DNA of 64,000 nucleotides from Eublepharis macularius (taxonomy: Eukaryota; Chordata; Lepidosauria; Squamata; Eublepharidae). The stretch is taken from the NCBI RefSeq assembly GCF_028583425.1, contig NC_072796.1:131041464-131105463 (forward strand). The letters run 5' to 3'. The position numbers and the translations under genes were made by a program. Of this stretch, positions 12,036 to 22,699 are shown piece by piece (positions within the stretch are counted from its first letter, which is position 1; each line of letters starts with the position of its first letter). The notes below the pieces were generated by a model. It saw only the letters and a list, made by a program, of their open reading frames with translations, was not told the origin of the DNA and searched no databases.

Positions 12036-12250
12036 ACAGTTATAATAATAATAATAACATTCGATTTATATACCACCCTTCAGGACAACTTAATGTCCAT
12101 TCAGAGTGGTTTACAAAGTATGCTATTATTATCCCCACCACAAAACACCCTGTGAGGTGGGTGGGGCTGAGAGAGCTCTGAGAGAGCTGTGACTGACCCA
12201 AGGTCACCCAGCTGGCTTCAAGTGGAGGAGTGGGGAATCAAACCCAGAGA
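12036..12250 (-). repeat. tRNA-derived SINE, 3' part
   Basis: Same family as 280-578, with a short ATT/AAT tail on the left and a break at about 12248 before the tRNA-like head. On this strand it is therefore 5'-truncated. Confidence 0.8.
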
Positions 12251-12349
12251 AGTTTGAAAATTCTTGGAGCCTGGGGAGCATGCTTAGATGGGACGTGATG
12301 CCATAAAGTCTGCTCTGCAAAGATCTCTATAATCTGGAGTGGTGCCTGG

Positions 12350-12430
12350 TAGAAAGTGCCATCAAGTCACAGGTGGCTTATGGTGACCCCCATAGGGCTT
12401 TCAATAGAGGGTGTTTGCCATGGCTTGTAG
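12350..12430 (-). repeat. 5S-SINE/BovB 3' tail fragment
   Basis: Read on minus, contains GGGGGTCACCATAAGCCACC followed by GTGACTTGATGGCAC, the shared BovB-type tail. Confidence 0.5.
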
Positions 12431-12595
12431 CCTGGAGATCAGTTGTAATTTCAGGAAAATTCCAAGCCACTCCTGAAGCTGGCAACCGGTAGGCCTACAG
12501 GGTAATAGCTGTGCTTCTGGGTCTCTCTTATGCCTCTCAGTTGGAATATGGGCTGCATATAGGAATTCTGGTCCATCACTGACCCTTGAGTCAGT

Positions 12596-12750
12596 ATTGC
12601 ATTGTGTAGTGGTTACAGTGTTGGATTAGAACCAAGGAGGTCGAGGTTCGAATCCTCAGCCGTACAACTCAGGGTGACTGTGGACAGTCGTTCTTTCCAG
12701 GGTAACCTACTTCACAGGGTTGATATGAAGATACAGCAGGATATGTAGAG
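12596..12750 (+). repeat. tRNA-derived SINE, 5' half
   Basis: Head TTGTGTAGTGGTTACAGTGT with B box GGTTCGAATCC and body ACTTCACAGGGTTGATATG. Confidence 0.7.
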
Positions 12751-12777
12751 ATTTATGTCACTTGTCACACACCTATT

Positions 12778-13104
12778 ACAGTTCCTCAGGGCCTGTAAAA
12801 TGGAGATGTTCCGCCAGGCCTTCGGCTGAGTGCCAGCGGGTGTCCTCCTTCTTCCATCTAAGACCACCACTTCTTCTGGGGCTGCCCTCGGCCATCTGCT
12901 ATGCCCGTATAGGGACTCCCACTATTTGTCTAAATAGCCTGCTCCTGGACTATTTTAATTTTAAAAAAATATTATTGATTTTATGTTTTTGTATTTTAAA
13001 CATAAATACATTATGTTTAATGTATTTTTTAATACTGTTAGCCGCCCTGAGCCCATCTGTGGGGAGGGCGGGGTATAAATCGAATTAAATAAATAAATAA
13101 CATT
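12778..13104 (+). mobile_element. L2/CR1-like LINE 3' end
   Basis: Shares TCAGGGCCTGTAAAATGGAG, GCCCTCGGCCATCTGCTATG and the 3' end GCCGCCCTGAGCCCATCTG with an AAAT-type tail with copies at 31672 and 58264. The 58264 copy still carries a recognisable ORF2 C terminus. Confidence 0.7.
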
Positions 13105-13490
13105 GCCCAATAAAAACATTTGTGATGCATGTGCGGCTCCGTTGCACAGGACATGCTATGGATGTGTGTGTATCTCATTTCAAGAAGGACAAAGGGTTTT
13201 TCTTCGAGTGCAAAACACGAGCAGCACCAAAGGAAGACTTGGCTCAACAAATGAATTGCAATTCTACTTTTCCTGTAAATAAATCTGTTTGCAAGTAGAA
13301 TGCCTTTAAAAACTCAAGTGTAGAAACACAGCACCCCCTAGAGGCCATAACGAAAAACAGAATGGCTGGTTTAATTTAATTTTAGTTTACGTTTATTTAT
13401 TTTTACCTCGCATTTCCACCTTCATAGGGCCACCAAGGTGGCTAACAAAACAGCTTAAAAAACATTAAAACCAGCACACAAATACATCAT
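13105..13490. other. Mostly unassigned; SINE/LINE tail fragment near its end
   Basis: 13395-13490 (minus) resembles a SINE/LINE tail with GCCACCTTGGTGGC. The rest shows nothing recognised. Confidence 0.4.
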
Positions 13491-13494
13491 TGTT

Positions 13495-13560
13495 GTGTTA
13501 TGGGACGTCAAGTCGCCTCCGACCTATGACGACCATATGAATGAAAGACCTCTATTATTA
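13495..13560 (-). repeat. BovB 3' tail fragment
   Basis: On minus, ATGGTCGTCATAGGTCGGAG followed by GCGACTTGACGTCCCATAAC, a characteristic squamate BovB 3' end. Confidence 0.65.
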
Positions 13561-13612
13561 TTAATCATTAACAGACTTGCTCAGATCTTAAAACAATTTA
13601 AAACTCATTTAA

Positions 13613-14035
13613 GATGAGCTTAAATGAATACAAAATATAAAGCAACTGTAAAAAGGAGGATGGACTGTTGAGAGATTTCTTTTCATTTCATGTCTATCAG
13701 AAATAGCTATGAGAAAAAATCCCTGTGAGAAAAAAAATCCCACATTTGGGACTGGAAAGGAAAATATTGGAACAGGGAGAAATGAATTAAGGTAAATTTT
13801 TACTCCTGAAAGAAATGTATGAATGTATCCCAAGTCCACCCCATATTATTTTGCTGCCTTCTCAAATGGGGAACGAGTGAGACACATGCGAAGCAGTATG
13901 GATCAGTGGTTAGATTGCTAGACCAGGGTCAATGGAAACTCAAGTTCAAAAGGCCCAGGTTCAGCCATAAATCTCACCTGGGCAAGTTTCCCAAGTATTG
14001 TCTCCCTTGCATGATTATTGTGAAGGAGGGAAGAT
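13613..14035 (+). repeat. Unclassified interspersed repeat plus SINE, uninterrupted copy
   Basis: Counterpart of 2836-3620 without the MITE. At the insertion position it reads GGGAACGAGTGAGAC, which gives an empty-site reference. The SINE part starts at GATCAGTGGTTAGATTGC. Confidence 0.7.
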
Positions 14036-14138
14036 CCATGTATGCCAACCTTCAGGTGGAGCTTGGAGCCTCTAGACCTTAACTTATTCATTTTTATTTT
14101 ATTTATTTATGTCATTTATAGTCCGCTTTTCTTACTGA

Positions 14139-14443
14139 GAGACAAACTACACGTGACTTTTTTCACGCATAGAACACTTGATCCTTTTCGCGTCTTACTC
14201 CCAGAGAGCTGCTCTGGAGAAAGCCGATGTGTCGGTGAAGCCGAGCAGGACGCCCAGGGAGAAAGTTGCAGCTGCCCACCCCGAAAGATTGTTGAGAGCA
14301 GGCTTGTGACTGGAGGAACGATTTGCAAAAGCTGCTGCTGCCGCCGGCTTTCTCTGGCTCTTCAGGCAGCGATTCTAACAGAGAGGGGAAGGACACTCGT
14401 ACTTCAGTTCCCAGGAAAACTTGCGAAACTTGTAGCTTGGCTC
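14139..14443. mobile_element. Foldback MITE, GAGCCAAGCTACAAG family
   Basis: Ends GAGACAAACTACACGTGAC and ...CTTGTAGCTTGGCTC form imperfect terminal inverted repeats, flanked by TGA on both sides (14136-14138, 14444-14446). The GC-rich interior shows no coding signature. Confidence 0.7.
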
Positions 14444-14730
14444 TGAGATTCAAGATGGATCACACAGTGTGAGATCAGTACAATCAGTAGCAAGGACAAG
14501 GGTAGGCATTTCTATACAGTGTCAAGGACATTTCCATAAACAATGTCATAGGGTAGATGAATACAAGTTTACAGAGACATAGCATTAGCAAGGACCTAAT
14601 AGAGAGTTGAAGGATTGCTGAAACAGAACATAAGCACAAGCAGTATATACAAGTACATATTCAAAGCAACAGATAATATGTAAAGCAACTTCATTTTATT
14701 TTTAAAGACCCATATTTGGTTCGATACTGA

Positions 14731-14848
14731 GGGCCAAGCTACAAGTGATGAATGACACTTGAACGGCAAGTGTATTTCTCCCTGTTCACTTGCGCTCCAC
14801 TCAATCCACTTGCCCTTCACGTGTCATTTGTCACTTGTAGCTTGGCCC
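14731..14848. mobile_element. Foldback MITE, GGGCCAAGCTACAAG family, short copy
   Basis: Almost wholly palindromic: GGGCCAAGCTACAAGTGATG...CATTTGTCACTTGTAGCTTG, then GCCC. Flanking trinucleotides are TGA and TAA, so the duplication is imperfect here. Confidence 0.8.
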
Positions 14849-15094
14849 TAAGACACATTTGGTTTTGTACTTTGCAGACTCCAGTCCTAGATGATGTATT
14901 AAAAGAATGCATGAGGGCCATAGGGGGGACTGTGGGCTTGATTTATCCTGCAAAGCTATGCTCTCTGTCCCCCGCCAGGTGACTTGACCAGATGTTTAAG
15001 CTGTGTATTGTAAAATCATTGCCTACATTTTCACTTCTAAGGAAAAAGAAACTGTCTTCAAAAGTGGCAAGGGACGTAGACATTCCACATGTTG

Positions 15095-15210
15095 GTGTGA
15101 TGTGGCATGTGTAGTGGCTCAGAGCACATGGTTTCCATGCAAAGGAACCCAGATTCAGTTCCTGGCATCTCCAGTTAAGAGATCTCAGGTGTTTGGGAAA
15201 GTCTTTTCTC
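15095..15210 (+). repeat. tRNA-derived SINE (GTGGCTCAG head), 5' half
   Basis: Contains TAGTGGCTCAGAGCAC, CCATGCAAAGGAACCC, CAGTTCCTGGCATCTCC and AAGAGATCTCAGG as in 11383-11590. Confidence 0.65.
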
Positions 15211-15284
15211 TCCTAAGATGTGGCTTACTAACGGCTTAACAGATAATAAACTAATGCTCTGATCTGGCATAAGACATTCATAGC

Positions 15285-16079
15285 TAGACATGGGCATGAA
15301 CGGAACCCCCCCCCCCCAAACACCCTGTTCGTCATTTGGTGTCATCCATGAACAACGAACAACGAACAATGAACAACGAACATGGATAAACATGAACTGT
15401 TCCCAGACATGTTCGTTGTTAGTCGTTCGTAGGGGCCAGAACCACTCCCACCCCCAAACCCCCACCCCCACTTAGCCCCCGTCCCCTCAAACCCATTTAC
15501 CTGTCCCTTTAAAGATCCCTTTAGACTATCAGCTGGCAGGCGGGGGGGATTCCCCCCTGCTGCCTGCCAGCTGATAGTTTAAAGGGCCCTTTCCTGCCAT
15601 GTGCAATGAGCAGGGCCCTTTAAACATCCCACAAACTGACCTTCCCAATGTCCAATACCCACCAAATTTGCAGGGGACATAGTCCTCACTGTCCTCTGAA
15701 GACCTCCCAAGTTTCAGAGAGATTGCACCACAGGAAAGGCATGATCCACGGGTCTCCCCATTGGCTGTCATTTTCTCTTCACAGTGGCAAAAACGGGACT
15801 CTCTGCTGGAAATACTTTGAAGGGTTAAAGCCAGAAGGAAAGCCAGAAGGAGTTCAGACAGAGTTCACAGTCCCTCCCTGTCTCCAGTTACCAAGGGGAT
15901 TGATTGCAGCAGGTGCCAGACTGTCTGGCTTGCCCAATGGCTGCCCAAGACAACAAACAAGGCTTTTAATGACCACCTGTTCATTTAGGATGTGGCCTCA
16001 TGAACAGCTTACCCGTGAACAGCAGATTGGGCTGCTGGTGGTTTTTTTCTGTTCGTAATGCTGTTCGTGCCGATGTCTA
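15285..16079. mobile_element. hAT-type MITE, TAGAGATGGGCACGAAC family, long copy D
   Basis: Starts TAGACATGGGCATGAACGG and ends GTTCGTGCCGATGTCTA, flanked by TTCATAGC/CTCATAGC (7 of 8). At 795 bp it is the longest copy. It holds an internal hairpin with arms TATCAGCTGGCAGGC (about 15527-15541) and its complement (about 15562-15576), plus a run of GAACAACGAACAA repeats. Confidence 0.8.
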
Positions 16080-16184
16080 CTCATAGCACGTAATGCCTGT
16101 TTCCCAATGTACTTGATAACCGTAAAGCTGTTACCGCTAGAGGTTGGCCTGTCTAATATACAGCTAGAATACGTCCGTCTAGTT

Positions 16185-17642
16185 CAGGGGTGGCCAAATG
16201 GCGGCTCGCGAGCCGCATGCGGCTCTTCAAGTCTTATTTGGCGGCTCCTGGAGGCTTGCAAGTTCACTCCTCCCCCAGGCTCCTTTAAGGGGCAGAGCCG
16301 ACCAGCCGCTCACCCGATCTATGCACCCAGCGTGCTTCCCCTTTCCCAACGCTGGAGCAACGAAGGGGCGGGCCAGGGCTGAGGACAGCCCACACCTCCT
16401 CGCCTTGCTGGGCACTCCTCTGCAGGCACTGAGTTTTGCCGGCCCCGCGCTCTCAGCGAGCGCCCGGGAAGGGCAGTTGGGGGGAAGGGGAAAGAGAGGA
16501 GTGAAGACGCGACGAGGAAGCGCCAAGGCAGAGGTGGCCCGGGACTTCCTGCTTTCCGGCTTACTCCCGAGAAGGGAAGTGTGCAGCTGCTGAGAGCCGC
16601 TCATGGCATGAAGCACAGCCTGCGCCGGGGGGGGGGGCTTTTGCATGGGTGGAAGCCTCGTTAGTGGCGTACCCATAAGTGTGTGCAGGACAGCTGAGAT
16701 GGAGGAGCAGGGAATGTGTTTGCTTCAGAGAACATGTGCTTGCTTTAAGATTGTGTGGCTCTGCTTTTGTGATCCTTCCTTCCTTGATTTTTCTTTCTTC
16801 CCTCCTTCCTTCCTTCCTTCCTTCCTTTCTCTTTCCTTCTTTCCATTTCTTTCTTCTTTCCATCTTTCTTTCTTTTTCTTTCCTTCCTCTCTTCCTTTCT
16901 CTTCTTTCCTTCTTTCCTTCCATATATTTCCATACCTTTCCATATCTTCCTTCCTTCCTTCCCTTTCCATATCTTCCTTCCTTCCCTTCCCTTCCCTTCT
17001 TTCTTTCCTTCCTTCCTTCCTCTTCTTTCCATATCTTTTCATACCTTTCAAAATCTTTCCCTTCCTTCCTCTTTACTTCTTTCCATATCTTTCTATGCCT
17101 TCCTTTCCTTCCTTCTTTCCATGCCTTCTTTCCTTATCTTTCTTTCCTTTTTTATCCTTCCTTTCCATATCTTCTTTCTTTTTTGTCTTTTCCTTCCTTC
17201 TTTCCATGTCTGTCTTTTTCTTCCTTTCCATCTTTCCATGTCTTTCCCTCCCTCCCTTTCCTTTTTTCCTTCCTTCTTTCTTTCCATGTATTTCCTATTT
17301 TCAATAAAACATTAGGGTTGCCAATTCCAACGTAAAAAAACCTGGAGTCTTTAGCCAGAATACTCTAGAGGTGGTGCCTTGCAAGGATGACATCACTTTT
17401 TGTGATGTCACTTCCAGGTCAAAGGTTAGGTGGCAGTCCTTCCCAAGCTCCACCCCTTCTGATGATGTCACTCCCAGCATACTGTGCCAAAACCCCACCC
17501 CTTCATGTGATGTCATTTCAGGGCACTCCACCAAACCCGCCTCTTCCTCTGAAGTCACTTCAATGCATCATGTCTTGTGGCTCTCAAACATCTCAAGTTT
17601 ATTCTATGTGGCTCTTGCATTAAGCAAGTGTGGCCACCCCTG
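16185..17642. mobile_element. hAT-type element, CAGGGGTGGCCAAA ends, with internal CT tract
   Basis: Starts CAGGGGTGGCCAAATGGCGG and ends GTGTGGCCACCCCTG, with the exact 8-bp duplication GTCTAGTT at 16177-16184 and 17643-17650. Both ends carry GGCTCT-rich subterminal sequence. The 1,458-bp length comes largely from the CT tract. No transposase frame is visible. Confidence 0.85.
16781..17292. repeat. Degenerate (CTTC)n/(CCTTTCTT)n polypyrimidine tract
   Basis: About 500 bp of almost pure C/T on the plus strand with scattered CCATATCTT. It produces long open frames rich in Ser, Phe, Leu and Pro on one strand and in Lys, Arg and Glu on the other. These are compositional and not genes. Confidence 0.95.
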
Positions 17643-17699
17643 GTCTAGTTCATCCAAAGCTCTTGGATGACAGTCTGGAACTCAGAGGATAAGAACAGG

Positions 17700-17872
17700 A
17701 GGATTGGCTATTCCTATATTAAACTTTGAAATGGTTGGACATGTTCTATTGCACTGCCCCTTTTATTGTAATCTCAGACATGATTTTATCACATTTCTCC
17801 CCAAAATTCCAGGTCGATCAGAGGAATTGTATATTTTCTTTCTCCTCTCAGACCATGAGTGGTGGATCACAG
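17700..17872 (+). mobile_element. Non-LTR retrotransposon ORF2 C-terminal fragment
   Basis: Translates to VGHVLLHCPFYCNLRHDF, then ELYIFFLLSDHE, a pattern common near the end of CR1/L2-like ORF2 proteins. It is short and isolated, so the clade is uncertain. Confidence 0.4.
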
Positions 17873-18040
17873 ATAGGGTTGCTAGCTCCGGGTGGGAAAA
17901 TGCCTGGAGATTTTGGGGGTGGAGCCTGGAAAAGGTGGGGTTTTGGGGGGGGAGAAGCCTCAGCAGGGTACTGTACCATAGATTCCACACTCCAAAGCAG
18001 CCATTTCTTTCAAGGAACTGATCTCTGTCCACCACGTGGA
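17873..18040 (+). repeat. TAGGGTTGCC-family hAT MITE, 3'-truncated
   Basis: Starts TAGGGTTGCTAGCTCC and follows the family order through TGGAGATTTTGGGGGTGGAG and CAAAGCAGCCATTTC to a loss of similarity after about 18040. Confidence 0.65.
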
Positions 18041-18593
18041 GGCTTAGATTTTGTGCAGCTGCTAGAGCCCATTGTCGTTCTGTATCCATCTAATGGATTA
18101 TATTTGCTCCTTTTCATATATGTAACTTTTACAATCTAACATTGCAGGTAATATATATATACTTTTGCTCTGATCTTTGTCTGTGATAAATACATAAATC
18201 ATTCATTCATTCTACTAAACTGAGCTAGTGTGCAGCAAAAGTTAGTGTGTCAAAAGAGAATGTGGGAGATGGGGGTTCGAATCCTCACTCATGAACCTTG
18301 CTGGCAACTGAATCTGAAAAACTGGGAGAGCAAACCACAAATGTCTCCCCGAGCTTCTTGGAGGAAGTTCCTTGAAGGAAATAACAAAGTTTGTTGCTGT
18401 AATTTTTGGCTGTTGCCTCAGATGCCCTCAAAGTGTGAATGTATGTGTATGTTTGTGTGTGTGTGGTAGTAGTGGAAGTTGACACCTTCTGAGACATCTA
18501 TTAACGATGTATTGTCGAAGGCTTTCACGGCCGGAGAACGATGTTTGTTGGGGGTTTTCCGGGCTGTATTGCCGTGGTCTTGGCATTGTAGTT

Positions 18594-18634
18594 CCTGACG
18601 TTTCGCCAGCAGCTGGGGCTGGCATCTTCAGAGG
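18594..18634 (-). ncRNA. Hammerhead-ribozyme-like motif (left arm)
   Basis: On minus: CCT, CTGAAGA, T, GCCAGC, loop, GCTGGC, GAAAC, GTC, AGG. This gives the CUGANGA and GAAA core boxes, a 6-bp helix II and CCU/AGG helix I, in the minimal form reported for Penelope-like elements. Activity is not shown by sequence. Confidence 0.45.
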
Positions 18635-18825
18635 TGTAGCACCAAAAGACAGAGATCTCTCAGTGTCACAGTGTGGACAAGATGTTGGCAGATCTCTCAG
18701 TGTCACAGTGTGGAAAAGATGTTGGCAGATCTCTCAGTGTCACAGTGTGGAAAAGATGTTGGCAGGTCCTGCCAACATCTTTTCCACACTGTGACACTGA
18801 GAGATCTCTGTCTTTTGGTGCTACA

Positions 18826-18866
18826 CCTCTGAAGATGCCAGCCCCAGCTGCTGGCGAAACGTCAGG
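18826..18866 (+). ncRNA. Hammerhead-ribozyme-like motif (right arm)
   Basis: Same 41-nt architecture as the left arm, in the opposite orientation, so the palindrome presents the motif whichever strand is transcribed. Confidence 0.45.
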
Positions 18867-18974
18867 AACTACAATGCCAAGACCACGGCAATACAGCCTG
18901 GAAAACCCACAACAAACATCTATTAACATCTACTCACCGTGATAGCTGAATGGAATGGAGCCTCCAGATGCACA

Positions 18975-19290
18975 GCCAAGTTTGGTGTAGTGGTTAAGAG
19001 TGGCAGGACTCTAATCCGGAGAACCGGGTATAATTCCCTCTTCCTTGGCTTGAAGCCAGCTGGGTGACCATGGGTCAGTCACAGCTCTCTCAGAGCTCTC
19101 TCAGCCCCACCCACCTCATAAGTGTGTGTTATGTGCCCTCAAGTTACCTCCAACCTATGGCAACACTATGAATGAAAGACCTCCAAAACGTCCTATCACT
19201 CCTCCAAGAGGAGGAGTGGGAAATCAAACCGGGCTCTCCAGATTAGAGTCCCACTGCTTTTAACCACTACACCAAACTGGCTGCTGTGTT
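18975..19290. repeat. SINE + BovB tail + inverted SINE composite
   Basis: 18977-19122 is a plus-strand tRNA SINE 5' part (TTTGGTGTAGTGGTTAAGAG). 19123-19205 is a minus-strand BovB 3' tail (GTGTTATGTGCCCTC...CTATGAATGAAAGACC). 19206-19283 is a minus-strand SINE head ending CACTACACCAAACTGG. Two SINE heads therefore face each other across a BovB scrap. Confidence 0.7.
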
Positions 19291-20002
19291 TTAGTATGAG
19301 GCTAGTAAAATTACCATCACTTGGATCTCTAGGCAATATGACAACCCACTGACCACAAGAGAAAGCCAGGTGCTACATCTGTCCAGGAATTCAGGGCCTC
19401 AAGTGACTCTTCACTTCAGCCTTTATTGGGATGGCATCAGCCGTTACCTCTTGGACTCTAGGACGCTCCACCTTTTCAGCCTTTCTTGGGCCTGGAAAAG
19501 TCCCAGCTTAATGTTGTTTGCAGGAAGAACCCTTCAAGAACCCTTTAATTCCCACCTAGGGCCAATCAGGAAGCCCATTAGCAGAAAAACATCTAAACCT
19601 CAGCATTCTATTTTCTTGCCACAAATCTTTCTTGAAAGGACTCTCTAGTGGCATCAGCTTAATGAACGGGTCTGGGGGGAAAATAACACTTCTCATCTTG
19701 ATGAAATAATATGATTGTCTCCCCTCGTTCTGGCTTGGACACACCCTTGAGTTCCTGCAAGGTTGAAAAGTGGCTAATAAATGTTTTAAACAAATAAATA
19801 CTGGTCACAACTTGTCCCAGTCTCCAACATCTTCTCCTTGGTTAGTGTGGAGAATGTTCCAGGGCTGGAAAATACTTGCACTTCCTCCCTGAACCAACCT
19901 GAAGCTGGCCTCTGACGTCACCTGAAATCTCCCCACCTCTGTTCAAGCAAAGATGCTTCCCCGGTAGTCCCTACATGTATGTATTCAGACATCAATTTTT
20001 CT
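19291..20002. other. No feature recognised
   Basis: No gene or clear repeat seen. Confidence 0.5.
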
Positions 20003-20010
20003 GTGCTGTG

Positions 20011-20380
20011 TAGAGGTGGGCCCGGCCCGGAAAAATGGTGGTTTATTGCGGTTCGTGGTTTGTTGCGTTTCATAAAACACGGACTGGCATAAATTGCCTG
20101 GTTTGCAAACCAGTTTGTTTGGTTCATGAATATGTCACTTCTGGGGCAGCAGAAGGTCTGCAGAAAACCCATCCCCCCATTGCCTAGGAACTGATTGATT
20201 GGCGCCAGGCTGTCTGCAATGATGAACTGAAAAAAGAACCAAATAAACTAACCTAAAAGTTGTAGTGGTTTGTCATGGTTTGTCAGAAATGCCCTCTGAT
20301 GAACCACCAGTTCATGACCCCCCCCCAAGGCCCAGTTCATGACCAACTTTGGTTCATATTTTAGTTCATGCCCACCTCTA
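20011..20380. mobile_element. hAT-type MITE, TAGAGATGGGCACGAAC family, copy B
   Basis: Starts TAGAGGTGGGCCCGG and ends GCCCACCTCTA with the exact 8-bp duplication GTGCTGTG (20003-20010, 20381-20388). Confidence 0.85.
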
Positions 20381-20388
20381 GTGCTGTG

Positions 20389-20782
20389 GAACAGTACGGT
20401 AAAAAGGCAAATCATAACTGCAGGAGTACAGCTGCATGTAAAAGTTCCTCAGACATGGATGTGCCACAGTTCTTCCCTCTTGTGCCCAGAATGCTTTGCA
20501 GGCTAAGCCTGAACATTGTTTCGGCAACGTAAGATGTTTTTCCTCTCTTAAAAACATGTTTTTCATCTTAATATCTATTTTATCTGATCACGGTGTCCTG
20601 TTATTGCATTGGGGAGTGGAATGTTTACGAATTAAACCACGCACCTGGTACAGGGGTCTTTTAGGGAGGCTAACAGCATTCTCCATATTGGACGCTCGCC
20701 ACATACTGCTTATCATTTGGCCTTGGATCTGTCCCTCCCTTCCAAGGTTAACGAGAGGAAAACTAGCGCACAGCCATGTTAC
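20389..20782. other. No feature recognised
   Basis: No gene or clear repeat seen. Confidence 0.5.
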
Positions 20783-21151
20783 TTCTATGAACTACAAGAG
20801 ACAAATTACACAAGGACACTCATGTGAAGGGAGTCTCGTCAGCCGGGAAGCTGAGTTTTAAAAGAGATTGGAAGGCTTTGTCAACGTCCCCTCTCTACAG
20901 AGCCTGCAAAGATCACTCCTTAGAGGGTTTATTTCCTCTTCACCTCCTAGAAGGGGAGGTGAAACTGACAGAGCCTTTGGGAGGCAAAGAGGAAATTAAC
21001 AAACCCTCTGAGGAGTGATCTCCCTGGCTCTGTAGAGAGGGGAAATTGACAAAGCCTTCTGATCTGCCTTTTAAAACTCAGCTTCCAGGCTAACATTGTG
21101 ACTCCCTTCACGTGCGTGTCCTCGTGTAATTCATCTCTTGTAGCTTAGCTC
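20783..21151. mobile_element. Long foldback element, GAGCYAAGCTACAAG family
   Basis: Arms pair from the ends (ACTACAAGAGACAAATTACA versus its complement near 21120-21143) inward through CAGCTTCC, TTTTAAAA and CAGAGCC blocks to a centre near 20940 (GATCACTCC ... GGAGTGATC). About 370 bp. Flanks TTA/TAA do not form a clean duplication. Confidence 0.65.
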
Positions 21152-21436
21152 TAAATACATGTCTCAGAGAACCTATCCTCTGAAGAACTTCAGATGAGAA
21201 CCTCCAATCAGATCTGCAAAAGCATGGGTCCACCCATTGCCCTTTCCCAGGGTTCCTGACAGCAGTAAAGGGGAGTAGGCATATTCTCTGTTCTGTCCTC
21301 ATTCATTTCTGTCATTTTCAGAGGGATTTAATAAATCCATTTTCCTTCAGTGCTTGTGTGTTTGTTCTCAAATCTAAAAGGACCATTGCCCCTTCACAAC
21401 ACAATTCTCCACCAAGTCCCACTAGGAGACGGTAGG

Positions 21437-21590
21437 AAGCATGGTATAGCCCGATCTTGTCATATCTTGGAAGAGTCTGCAGAAGAAGGCAATGGCAAAC
21501 CACCTCTGCTTCTCGTTTGCCTTGAAAGCCCCTCACTGGCAACATTATCAGTTGGTTGCAGCTTGATTACACATATATACGTAAGTCCCA
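21437..21590 (+). repeat. 5S rRNA-derived SINE with internal deletion
   Basis: Head ATAGCCCGATCTTGTC and TCTTGGAAGAGTCTGC, then GGCAATGGCAAACCACCTC body and a tail with GGTTGCAGCTTGATTACACA. The box C region is deleted. Confidence 0.6.
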
Positions 21591-21737
21591 CTAAGTCCCT
21601 GAAGCTGAACTGGGATGTCCCATTTCACCCACCATACCCTCCCTTTATAATTTCTAGAACTTTCAAATGTGTGGTGAAGACATATTCCTTTGACCACCTG
21701 ATCCTCACAGAGTCAGAACTTATATCCAATAGAGATA

Positions 21738-21850
21738 GTTTCAGGTGAGTAGCTGTGTTGGTCCGCAGAAGAAGAACAAGACCTGAGTCCAGCAGCACCT
21801 TGTAGACCAATCAGGTTTCCAGGGCATAAGAGTCAAGAGCCAAGATCCCT
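21738..21850 (-). repeat. Penelope-like repeat, single arm
   Basis: Begins TTTCAGGTGAGTAGCTGTGT, followed by CAAGACCTGAGTCCAGCAGC and CACCTTGTAGACCAA as in the arms at 42072 and 56082. Confidence 0.5.
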
Positions 21851-21914
21851 CTGCCAGATCTGAATCTTTCTCTTATATTCACCAGGACAGTTTCCCCTGT
21901 ATATGATCCCCAGG

Positions 21915-22165
21915 CAAGTAGTAATAATAACAACAGCAACTGTGTGCTTGTATACCCGTCTTTTGGACAGATCAATGCCGCACTCAGATCGGTGAGCAAA
22001 GTCAGTGTTGTTATTATCCCATCAGTACAGCTGGGGGCTTAGAGGAGAGGATTACCCAAGGCCACCTGCTGTGCTCATGGCAATCATGGGCTTTGAACCA
22101 GCAGAGTGCAGATTCACAGCCCAGACACTTAACAACTATGCTACAGCAGCTGAATGCAGCATAAA
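21915..22165 (-). repeat. tRNA-derived SINE, diverged
   Basis: Minus orientation with an ATT/GTT-like tail at 21920 and a body with CCAAGGCCACC. The head near 22150 is weak. It resembles the copy at 63540. Confidence 0.5.
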
Positions 22166-22364
22166 CAAACTTCTGACCTCTCTTCAGTCAGAGGGCGGAT
22201 TACCTGTCAGAAATTGATTATTAGATTGAATAATCAGCTCACTACATCCTTGTAATTTAGTGCTTAATGTGCTCCTTTGAAACAGTTAAAGAAACTTAGC
22301 TTCCGTGTGCCTGTCGTAAAGTAATGTTTCCCTCCCCAAGTGGGACAAAAGTTCGTAATGCCTT

Positions 22365-22557
22365 GGCCATTTCCGTACTACTCAACTTCATCCGGAACGC
22401 TGAAGAACGTTGCGAAAAAACCCGTGGAAGATAGCGTCTTCTCGCACGAGTTTTGCACGACATCGTGCAAAACTCGTGAAAGAAGATGCTATCTTCCACG
22501 TTTTTTTCACGACACTCTGCAGCATTCCAGATGAAGGTGAGTAGTGTGGAAACGGCC
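22365..22557. mobile_element. Foldback MITE, GGCCRTTTCCRNA family, copy F1
   Basis: Starts GGCCATTTCCGTACTACTCA and ends TGAGTAGTGTGGAAACGGCC, palindromic through a centre at about 22457 (CACGAGTTTTGCACGA). Flanked by CTT on both sides. Confidence 0.8.
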
Positions 22558-22699
22558 CTTATCTAACCAGGGTACCTTCTAATCCCTCTTCCTCCAAACT
22601 TCACAGTTGATCAGTATCCATCTCTAATATTCCTGTTCCCCCCGTTTTCCTTTTTAAATGTGATTGGTTGTAGCTAGGGAAGGCAAATACTCTAGTCTG

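Larger units (their letters stand above)
18506..18915. mobile_element. Penelope-like palindromic element, copy 1
   Basis: A near-perfect inverted repeat with arms of about 170 bp, flanked by the 12-bp duplication ACATCTATTAAC (18494-18505, 18916-18927). The centre holds about three 37-bp units containing CTCAGTGTCACAGTGTGG. Each arm carries a hammerhead-like core. Variable long duplications suggest target-primed retrotransposition. Confidence 0.75.

Noticed and set aside
12596..12660. Selenocysteine or suppressor tRNA
   Set aside because: It is a SINE head with a diverged acceptor stem.
16645..17335. Open frames of 218-220 codons, rich in Ser, Phe, Leu and Pro
   Set aside because: They are translations of the polypyrimidine tract inside a hAT element. 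All frames on that strand look alike and no domain is visible.
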